A stretch of 64,000 nucleotides of DNA from Begonia masoniana (taxonomy: Eukaryota > Streptophyta > Magnoliopsida > Cucurbitales > Begoniaceae): positions 32,572,545-32,636,544 of the forward strand of contig CM039512.1 in the NCBI GenBank assembly GCA_022432975.1, given 5' to 3'. The stretch's first letter is position 1. Each line of letters starts with the position of its first letter. The position numbers and the translations under genes were made by a program. A model generated the notes under the pieces. That model saw only the letters and a program-made list of their open reading frames with translations. It was not told the DNA's origin and did no database searches. Shown here piece by piece: positions 47,901-59,900 of this stretch.

Positions 47901-50900
47901 TGAAGATGAAGATCCACATACAGAAATGCAGCAACAATCTTCACCAATCTCTTCTATGCCAACTCATGTAACTTCACCAAATCTATCATCAAGGAGCAGC
48001 TCATCTGAAGACGACACACCTCCAAGAAAATTCAGGTCCTTGGCTGAAATTTATGAGGTTACCCAAGCTTTATTTGTTGCTGATCCTTCGACTTTTGAAG
48101 AAGCAGCAAACATAGAAGAATGGGACAATGCAATGAAGGAGGAAATTGATGCAATAAAACGGAATGATACATGGGAATTGGTCAAACAACCTCAAGGTAA
48201 AAATATTATTGGTGTTAAATGGATTTTTAGAACAAAATATCTTGCAGATGGAAGCATTCAGAAATACAAGGCAAGACTCGTTGTGAAGGGTTATTCACAG
48301 CAACAAGGTGTTGATTATGATGACACATTTTCTCCCGTTGCTCGATTCGAAACGGTGAGGACTCTCTTAGCCTTGGCTGCTCATTTGAATTGGCCAGTGT
48401 ATCAATTTGATGTAAAGTCGGCATTTTTAAATGGTGAGTTAAAAGAGGAGGTATTTGTGTCACAACCTGAAGGATTCATTATTGCTGGAAAAGAGGATCA
48501 TGTATATAGATTAAAAAAGGCTCTTTACGGATTAAAGCAAGCACCCCGTGCATGGTACAGCAAAATCGACTCATTTTTTGGCGAAAATGGGTTTGAAAGA
48601 AGTAAGAATGAACCCACTCTTTATCTGAAGAAGCAAGGTAAAAATGAAATTCTCATTGTTTGCCTCTATGTAGATGATATGATTTATATGGGTTCTTCTT
48701 CTTCTCTTATAAATGAATTCAAAAGCTGTATGAAGGAAAAGTTTGAAATGTCAGATTTAGGAATGCTGCATTATTTTCTTGGATTGGAAGTGAATCAGGT
48801 CGAAGATGGAATCTTTGTTTCACAAAGGAAATATGCTACTGATTTATTGAAAAGATTTAGCATGTTAAATTGCAAAGTTGCAGCAACACCGATGAATTTG
48901 AATGAGAATCTACAGCTCAATGATGGGGCCGAACCAGCACAGGAAAAATATTTCAGAAGTATGGTCGGTGGATTAATCTATTTAACTCATACGCGACCCG
49001 ATATAGCTTTCTCAGTTGGAGTTGTTTCTCGATTTATGCATTGCCCGTCAAAACATCACCTTGGAGCTGCTAAATGAGTGCTGCGATATATTGCAGGTAC
49101 AACTAATCTTGGTTTATGGTTTAGTCGTGTTTCAAATCTGGAGTTAAGCGGCTTCAACGATAGCGATTATGCTGGATGTTTGGTGGATAGGAAGAGCACT
49201 TCAGGTTATTGTTTTAATCTTGGAGCAGCTGGTATATGTTGGAGTTCAAAGAAGCAAGAATCAACGGCATTGTCAACATCTGAAGCTGAGTATATAGCTA
49301 TAACTTCAGCAGCATGTCAAGCAGTTTGGTTGAGGAGAATTCTAGCAGACATAAATCAAGAACAAGAGGAACCAACAACAATCTATTGCGACAACAAAGC
49401 ATCGATTGCAATGGCGAAAAATCCAGCTTATCACGCAAGGACAAAGCATATCGACATCCAAGTTCACTTCATTAGAGAGCTCGTGGCAAACGAATCAATC
49501 ATTTTGAAGTATGTAAACACAAGCGAGCAAGTGGCGGACATTTTAACAAAATCACTTTCTCGGGACAAGCATGACTATTTCAGAAGCAAGCTCGGAGTGT
49601 GTAATTTTGAATCAAGGTGGAGTGTTGAAAATTGGTTTAAAATTAGTATTTTGAATAAGTCCTCAACGTTTAAGTTAGTTTTCTATTTTCATGGGTTTAG
49701 TAGTTCCACTATAAGTTAGTTTTCTTTTAGTGGAACACGTTCTGTTTTAGTGGGTCAGTTGTAATCCTTTAAATTATGGTTGTTTTTCAGATTAATTGAA
49801 TGTGCAAGCAGTAAGATTTGCTTTCCTCTGCTCGTTGATAAATTTTCTCCAACAAAAAATACATATGAAAAACTGAAAAGAGAACATCATCAATTAATAA
49901 AAACTAAACCCAGCAACCTATATTCCATTTGAAACACTAAATCAGTCACTCGCCAGTGAAGAAAACTAAAACACACTACATAATTATATGAAAATGTTTT
50001 GAATCAAAAGGCAGGATTTTAAATTTACAATGCTACGCTAATAACTCAACAAACCTCGTCGTCCCCACCAGCAGTAAAGTCATAGAGTGCAGTTCCAGCT
50101 CTTGAAGTTTTGGAAGAAATTTGCTCATCCTGAGATTCAAAACTTTCAGAGCCCCGCCCAGATAAGGGGTTCCCAAATGACTCAAACCTTTGCATGGAAG
50201 TTGATGAATAAGGTGGGGGGTCTTCCCTAATCTGAACGCACACCAACATTAGAATACATAGGGATAACACCAATAATGAAACACAACTAGATAAAAATAA
50301 TATGTTCTACCGGTGAACTAATATTCTCATATATCGAGGGACCACCACTTGTATTGCTAAACCTACTCGCTGCTGTTTTTTCCTGTGCAAGCATTAATTT
50401 ATGAATATTGTAAAACATTACGATGCAAAAAAGTACTTGTACTTTAAATACTTTGAACTAATTTAATTTTTAATATTATTTCTTAACATTATGGCTCGTA
50501 CTTGGCCCTAATTTAAGGGTAAAAGATCAAGGTTAGTGACTCGATGTTATAAAGTGTTGTAACACTTCGTGTGACACCAGTTATAAATACGATACAGGAC
50601 AATATTAAAATGCGAAAATTAACGACACAGGAGATTGTTAACGCAGTTCGGCAATCAGCCTACATCTGCAGGGCCATGCCCAGATATGAAAACATTTCAC
50701 AAGTTCAAACAAGGTTACAAGACACTCGGACTAAAACAAAATAAGACTCCCTCTTATCTTTGATGCCGCTTCCTTCAACCTTCACAAGTGAAACTGTTTT
50801 GCGAGCTCCCCTCGACTTTGAAACGATCCCTCCCGAGATCTAAATACGACAAGCTCCCCTTGTCGAAGATGACTCCTCCCGGAATCTGTGTATGGCAAGC

Positions 50901-53900
50901 TCCCCTTGCCCACGATAAAGATGACAAGCTCCCCTTGTCAATAAATATAACTCCTCCAAAGTTCCAAAGCAGTCTCCTCTCAAGACTGGATAATAATGAA
51001 GATCACAAGAATAAACTCCTATGACACTGTCTGTGACGCTTGACAATATCTTAGGATAGGATCACCCAGAACAGGTTTCAACAAACCAGTCTTTAACAAG
51101 ACCGAATCAATAATCACATACACCACACAGAAACGTGGGTGAAGAAATAAAGACGCCCAGATTAATAGAGAAATTCCACACTCAAGAATAATGGCGTCGG
51201 CACCTTTCAACATAAAAAGCAAAGACTTTTATAACGAGTGCTAGGTGCAGATCTGTTTCTCTCAACAGTATATTCTCGAAACAGACTTTTCATTCAAAAG
51301 ATCTTATCCCATAAAATCAGCATAAATATCTAAATAACTCTGCCTGGTAAAGTTGCCGCAGAGACACTTTCAATGACATTTTAGTAAAGAATCCTAAATA
51401 ATAAGGAATATATACCATGTTTGTTACGATTCCTTTTTCAACAAATCACATTTGAATTGACGAAATATTCTGCCAAATATAATCTCCAAAATCGAAGGAT
51501 AGAATAATATATATTCCAAAAGAATATAATTTCCAAAAAGATATATAACCAAAAATAATCTTTTGCCAAAAATATAATGCCAACACACAATAGCATTAAC
51601 AATCTCCCCCTTTGGCATTTTTGGCAAAACGTAACTCCCCCTGAAGGAGAGAATTTGAAACTCCCCCTGAATGAGAAGTTTTTGAAACAGTCCGATAAAT
51701 ATAATGTCACTTCAAATACTAGCTCCACAATAAGAGACATCCACAGCAGAATAGAAACAATCAATCTCAATAAAACAATTATCTCCAAAAAACTACTTCC
51801 CCTTTTTGCCATAAAAGAACAAACGGGACCAACGTAAACTCCAAATATTGTCAAGCAAGCCATAGTCAAGCAGGTGCATAGATTCTAGCATCCGAACAAT
51901 ACTGAAGGAAGTTTCATAGAAAATACAGACATGCATCTAACAAGATTTATCAAAGGAATCATAATGTGCTGCAGAGACATTTTGTGAAACATTTTGTGAA
52001 GATGTGGAGTCAGAAGGTGATTTCTCCAATAATTTCCACAGAATCATCAACATTTTGTAAGATATCAACATGGCCACAGTCATAGTCCACTATTGTTTCC
52101 ATAGATGAGCGTATTCCGATGCTTGAGAAGAACAGAGAGCACGAGGGCAGGAAAAGCTCAGCGCGAAATTGAAACCACGAAGAGGGTAGGGAAAAACTCA
52201 GCACGAATTTGAAACCACGAAACAGTAATGTGATGGAATGGGTTTTCACCAATTTAGGGAAATAACCCCAAGAAACACAGTTCAAGGAAATATACTGTTG
52301 CGGTTTGGGAAATAAACCCAAAGATATAACCACAGTTAAATGCCAACAGATTTGGAAAATGCATCCAAAAATCCCATAAATATATCTTATCTCCCATATT
52401 TTCATAAATTCCGCCAAATGATTCATAAATAGTATGGAAATAAACCATAAATCCTTCCACAAATTGAGAAATAAACTCAATTTTTCACAAAAGAGAACGA
52501 AATCTTCATAGAAAATCACATGTGTCATGCAGGACGTTGAAGACCAAGAATAGCAAAGAAATTGCTTTTTTTTTTTAAATTTAAGAATGCAAAAAAAATA
52601 AAAACAACACATACAAGTACTTTCTTCAGAGAATGCAAAGGCCCAGAGCTGACCTTAGTTCACATGTAGACGGTGATGAAATAAGATAGCAATTATCAGA
52701 AGACCTTATTCCTTCGATGATGCATTTATTTGTATGATCCGAGACAACACATTTGTTGCGAGTGAAATGCACCTTCAGATCTTGATCACACAACTGACTG
52801 ATGCTGATCAGATTCGCTTTCAAACCTTTTACAAGAAGAACATTTTCCAGAGGAGGCAATCCTGGAACGTCTAGTGTTCCCTTTCCAATGACATTTTCTG
52901 TGACGTCGTTTCCAAATGTTACTTTTTCCAGACCTCCTGATGTGATATTCTTTAAGAATCTTACTTCACTTGTCATATGTCTAGAACATCCACTGTCAAA
53001 GTACCATGCATCAACAGATGTTGCCTTTAGAGAAGTATGAGCAACATTACACTTACCAATGGTTTTCTTTATCCATTTCTGTTTGGGAAATCTGTATGAA
53101 GAGATATATCTAGCAGTACCTTTTCTCAAGTCATCAAGATAAGCAAAGCACCTAGGACGAATATGACCTTGATGAAAACAATAATGACAAATTGGAATAA
53201 ATTTGTTACCTTTATTCTTGGGAACATGAAGATTGGACTTCATCTGATGACTGTCTTTAGAGTTAGATTTCTGTTCAGTTTTGTTGATGGATATCACAAC
53301 TTTCTTCCCTTTATTTTCAGCATCGATATTTGACACTTTCGGTGACATTGAGCATTCTCCTTTGTAACCAATCCCAGAGGTATCATCACATGATCTTCTG
53401 GCCATTAGAATATCATCAAGAATAGAGGAACCTGAGTTTAGCATTCTGACATTCTTCTTCATGTGATTCAGTTCATTTGACAACCGCTCTATCTCATTCT
53501 GGCTTGATTTCAGTTTAGCTTCCAAATCAATAACACAATCTTGAAGACTTCCATTTTCGTTTTTCAGACTTCCAATCTGCTCTATCTCATTCTGGCTTGA
53601 TTTCAGTTTAGCTTCCAAATCAATAACACAATCTTGAAGACTTCCATTTTCGTTTTTTCAGAACGATTTCAGTTTAGCTTCCAAATCAATAACACAATCT
53701 TGAAGACTTCCATTTTCGTTTTTCAGACTTCCAATCTGTCTTCGAAGATGTTGATTTATTTCAACCAATTCTGTCCATTTTTCATAAAACTTCTTATTTT
53801 CATTGATAAGATCTTCTTTTGTAATTTCTTCTGTATCATCATCGCTATTTTCAAATATACTTTCAGAGACATTTTGAGTGACGCTATCAAAACTTGTAGG

Positions 53901-56900
53901 TTTAGCTTTAGCAACCAGCGCCATATTTCGGTTTGAGATTTCATCTTCTTTTTCTGAATCACTCTCACTCCAGAATGTGTTGAGAGAGGTCTTTTTCTTC
54001 TTCAAGGTATTTGCACATTCAGCCTGAATATGTCCAAAACCATCACATTCTCTACATTTAATTCCCCTGTTATTCAAGAATTTATCTGAAGGTTGATTTT
54101 CGTCTTTGGACTTCTTATAACTTGTAGAGTCATTCTTGGTGTTAGTGACATTTTGTCTAACACCACGATTATTTCTACCAAATTTCTTCAACATTCTACC
54201 GAAATTTCTTGATAACAATGCTAAAGATTCTTCCAGATCATCTTCATTAAATTCTTCAGAATTCTGCATCTCTACTTTTAAAGCCAAGTCTTTCACCTTC
54301 TCTGTTTCCATATTTACATCGAGATTCATCTCAAATGTTCTAAGAGAACCAATCAGCTCCTCTAATTTCATTTTGGTGATATCTTTTGCTCCTTCAATTG
54401 CAGTAACTTTATAAGCAAAACGTTGGGGTAGAGATCTTAGAGTTTTTCTCATAAGTTTCTCTTCAGAAATAGTTTCACCAAGAGCAAAAGCTTCATTAGA
54501 AATATCACAGAGTCTTGCATTAAACTCGACAATGTTTTCATCATCATGCATCTTCAAGTTCTCAAATTTTGTTGTTAAAAACTGCATTTTTGATAGCTTT
54601 ACTGCTGAAGTACCTTCATAAGTAGTCTGAAGAATATCCCAAGCCTTTTTAGCAGACTCACATGTAGAGATAAGTCTGAATTGAGTTGGATCAACACCAT
54701 TAAATATAGCATTAAGAGCCTTTGAGTTACTATTTGCTAGAACATTTTCAGTGACGGACCAGCTTTCTTCAGGTTTGATAGATGTGACTCCTTCTTTGCT
54801 TATAATCATTGGTGGGTCCCAACCTGTTATAATAGATTTCCAGGCTTTTTCATCAACAGCCTTAATAAAAGCTTTCATTCGAGCTTTCCAGTAAGCATAA
54901 TTGTTTTCATTTAGCAAGGGTGGACGTATTGTTGAACCTCCTTCTTTTATAGAGTCCATCGTAGCAAAACCAAGATCAAGTCCCGCGAATCTTGCCTAAG
55001 AAACAGAGACGACCCGCTCTGATACCAATTGAAAGATCAAGGTTAGTGACTCGATGTTATAAAGTGTTGTCACACTTCGTGTGACACCAGTTATAAATAC
55101 GATATAGGACAATATTAAAATGCGGAAATTAACGACACAGGAGGTTGTTAACGCAGTTCGGCAATCAGCCTACATCTGCGGGGCCACGCCCAGATATGAA
55201 AACATTTCACAAGTTCAAACAAGGTTACAAGACACTCGGACTAAAACAAAATAAGACTCCCTCTTATCTTTGATGCCGCTTCCTTCAACCTTCACAAGTG
55301 AAACTGTTTTGCGAGCTCCCCTCGACTTTGAAACGATCCCTCCCGAGATCTAAATACGACAAGCTCCCCTTGTCGAAGATGACTCCTCCTGGAATCCGTG
55401 TATGGCAAGCTCCCCTTGCCCACGATAAAGATGACAAGCTCCCATTGTCAATAAATATAACTCCTCCAGAGTTCCAAAGCAGTCTCCTCTCAAGACTGGA
55501 TAATAATGAAGATCACAAGAATAAACTCCTATGACACTGTCTGTGACGCTTGACAATATCTTAGGATAGGATCACCCAGAACAGGTTTCAACAAACCAGT
55601 CTTTAACAAGACCGAATCAATAATCACATACACCACACAGAAACGTGGGTGAAGATGTAACGACCCGGGGAGGATCGCCACGACATTCTTGACTTTACAT
55701 AAAACTTTAACTCATATTTGAATTCTTTTCCCCTTCTCTTTTTTTTTTCTTTAATAACAGTATACCTAACAGGCTTAAAGACTTCAACTTAATGGATGGA
55801 AAGTTAGTCCCTCGTACATGCTTCCAATTGACGTAGAAGTTGCATGGGTCTGCATGCATCAACCGATAGACATTGCGTCTTCCGGATGGCACGTGCACCC
55901 CACATGACTCATTTAAACACCTATCAGCAGATGCGAATACTCGCATCGACCGACGATCACGTGCATCTCGTGTGACCAATTTAAAACATCTACCGATAGA
56001 CATGTGAAATTCACGTGTTCATCTAAGACATCTTCCGATAGCTTACAAGCTCTATATCATCCGATCACTAAACGACAAATTATCACTTACATCATCCGGT
56101 CACTAGACGACAAAACCATGTTTATATCATCCGGTAAAAAGACTCCTTAGATCATCCGGTGACTTTATTACACTACATCTGCCGATCGCTAAACGACAAG
56201 ATAGCACTTACATCATCCGGTCACTAGACGACAAAACCATGTTTATATCATCCGGTAAAAGACTCCTTAGATCATCCGGTGACTTTATTACACTACATCT
56301 GCCGATCGCTAAACGACAAGATAGTACTTACATCATCCGGTCACTAGACGACAAAACCATGTTTATATCATCCGGTAAAAAGACTCCTTAGATCATCCGG
56401 TGACTTTATTACACTACATCTGCCGATCGCTAAACGACAAGATAGTACTTACATCATCCGGTCACTAGACGACAAAACCATGTTTATATCATCCGGTAAA
56501 AAGACTCCTTAGATCATCCGGTGACTTTATTACACTACATCTGCCGATCGCTAAACGACAAGATAGTACTTACATCATCCGGTCACTAGACGACAAAACC
56601 ATGTTTATATCATCCGGTAAAAAGACTCCTTAGATCATCCGGTGACTTTATTACACTACATCTGCCGATCGCTAAACGACAAGATAGTACTTACATCATC
56701 CGGTCACTAGACGACAAAACCATGTTTATATCATCCGGTAAAAAGACTCCTTAGATCATCCGGTGACTTTATTACACTACATCTGCCGATCGCTAAACGA
56801 CAAGATAGTACTTACATCATCCGGTCACTAGACGACAAAACCATGTTTATATCATCCGGTAAAAAGACTCCTTAGATCATCCGGTGACTTTATTACACTA

Positions 56901-59900
56901 CATCTGCCGATCGCTAAACGACAAGATAGTACTTACATCATCCGGTCACTAGACGACAAAACCATGTTTATATCATCCGGTAAAAAGACTCCTTAGATCA
57001 TCCGGTGACTTTATTACACTACATCTGCCGATCGCTAAACGACAAGATAGTACTTACATCATCCGGTCACTAGACGACAAAACCATGTTTATATCATCCG
57101 GTAAAAAGACTCCTTAGATCATCCGGTGACTTTATTACACTACATCTGCCGATCGCTAAACGACAAGATAGTACTTACATCATCCGGTCACTAGACGACA
57201 AAACCATGTTTATATCATCCGGTAAAAAGACTCCTTAGATCATCCGGTGACTTTATTACACTACATCTGCCGATCGCTAAACGACAAGATAGTACTTACA
57301 TCATCCGGTCACTAGACGACAAAACCATGTTTATATCATCCGGTAAAAAGACTCCTTAGATCATCCGGTGACTTTATTACACTACATCTGCCGATCGCTA
57401 AACGACAAGATAGTACTTACATCATCCGGTCACTAGACGACAAAACCATGTTTATATCATCCGGTAAAAAGACTCCTTAGATCATCCGGTGACTTTATTA
57501 CACTACATCTGCCGATCGCTAAACGACAAGATAGTACTTACATCATCCGGTCACTAGACGACAAAACCATGTTTATATCATCCGGTGACTTTATTACACT
57601 ACATCTGCCGATCGCTAAACGACAAGATAGTACTTACATCATCCGGTCACTAGACGACAAAACCATGTTTATATCATCCGGTAAAAAGACTCCTTAGATC
57701 ATCCGGTGACTTTATTACACTACATCTGCCGATCGCTAAACGACAAGATAGTACTTACATCATCCGGTCACTAGACGACAAAACCATGTTTATATCATCC
57801 GGTTTAAACTATAAGCCTAATGCTTAGTAAGGAATGCAACACTAACATGAGTGCATGAATGCATAATTCAGAGAAAAACATGCTCATAGATCATTTCTTG
57901 TTCATATTCTTGTTCATATTCATCATTCATAATCATGGGTCATATTCATCGTTCATTTCATCATTCATAATCATGGGTCATATTCATCGTTCATTTCATC
58001 ATTCATAATCATGGGTCATATTCATCGTTCATTTCATCATTCATAATCATGGGTCATATTCATCGTTCATTTCATCATTCATAATCATGGGTCATATTCA
58101 TCGTTCATTTCATCATTCATAATCATGGGTCATATTCATCGTTCATTTCATCATTCATAATCATGGGTCATATTCATCGTTCATTTCATCATTCATAATC
58201 ATGGGTCATATTCATCGTTCATTTCATCATTCATAATCATGGGTCATATTCATCGTTCATTTCATCATTCATAATCATGGGTCATATTCATCGTTCATTT
58301 CATCATTCATAATCATGGGTCATATTCATCGTTCATTTCATCATTCATAATCATGGGTCATATTCATCGTTCATTTCATCATTCATAATCATGGGTCATA
58401 TTCATCGTTCATTTCATCATTCATAATCATGGGTCATATTCATCGTTCATTTCATCATTCATAATCATGGGTCATATTCATCGTTCATTTCATCATTCAT
58501 AATCATGGGTCATATTCATCGTTCATTTCATCATTCATAATCATGGGTCATATTCATCGTTCATTTCATCATTCATAATCATGGGTCATATTCATCGTTC
58601 ATTTCATCATTCATAATCATGGGTCATATTCATCGTTCATTTCATCATTCATAATCATGGGTCATATTCATCGTTCATTTCATCATTCATAATCATGGGT
58701 CATATTCATCGTTCATTTCATCATTCATAATCATGGGTCATATTCATCGTTCATTTCATCATTCATAATCATGGGTCATATTCATCGTTCATTTCATCAT
58801 TCATAATCATGGGTCATATTCATCGTTCATTTCATCATTCATAATCATGGGTCATATTCATCGTTCATTTCATCATTCATAATCATGGGTCATATTCATC
58901 GTTCATTTCATCATTCATAATCATGGGTCATATTCATCGTTCATTTCATCATTCATAATCATGGGTCATATTCATCGTTCATTTCATCATTCATAATCAT
59001 GGGTCATATTCATCGTTCATTTCATCATTCATAATCATGGGTCATATTCATCGTTCATTTCATCATTCATAATCATGGGTCATATTCATCGTTCATTTCA
59101 TCATTCATAATCATGGGTCATATTCATCGTTCATTTCATCATTCATAATCATGGGTCATATTCATCGTTCATTTCATCATTCATAATCATGGGTCATATT
59201 CATCGTTCATTTCATCATTCATAATCATGGGTCATATTCATCGTTCATTTCATCATTCATAATCATGGGTCATATTCATCGTTCATTTCATCATTCATAA
59301 TCATGGGTCATATTCATCGTTCATTTCATCATTCATAATCATGGGTCATATTCATCGTTCATTTCATCATTCATAATCATGGGTCATATTCATCGTTCAT
59401 TTCATCATTCATAATCATGGGTCATATTCATCGTTCATTTCATCATTCATAATCATGGGTCATATTCATCGTTCATTTCATCATTCATAATCATGGGTCA
59501 TATTCATCGTTCATTTCATCATTCATAATCATGGGTCATATTCATCGTTCATTTCATCATTCATAATCATGGGTCATATTCATCGTTCATTTCATCATTC
59601 ATAATCATGGGTCATATTCATCGTTCATTTCATCATTCATAATCATGGGTCATATTCATCGTTCATGTATCTTGTTCATGATTGAGAAACATCGATTATA
59701 ACACATTTTCATATGCATAAACACTTTCCTGATGACCATGAACATGAAACTCTTAAAACATTCAAGATCACAGAGCCGAGGATTATCCATCATGGAATAT
59801 ACTTTCGAATAAACGTCATCAAGAACCACTAGACATCAGCATAAGGAGTTTCTAATCATCACCATTACCCTTCTACTAGTCTCCTCTGACTGTAGCGGGT

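Larger units (their letters stand above)
45366..49854 (+). mobile_element. Near-intact Ty1/copia element, TSD AAAAA
   Basis: Two LTRs of 232 bp (45366-45597 and 49623-49854), both TGTTGAAAATTG...TCTCCAACA, differ at four positions by eye. AAAAA flanks both ends. A primer binding site follows the first LTR, and AAGGTGGAG precedes the second as purine tract. It lies in a TASH3-like intron, antisense to the gene, 31 bp from the 3' splice site of the exon at 45275-45334. A candidate branch point CTAAT remains between element and exon. The few LTR differences point to a fairly recent insertion. Confidence 0.93.

Noticed and set aside
56039..57801. CRISPR-like array (regular repeats with spacers)
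   Set aside because: The whole 121-bp unit is repeated, so there are no unique spacers; no cas genes; the context is a plant LTR.
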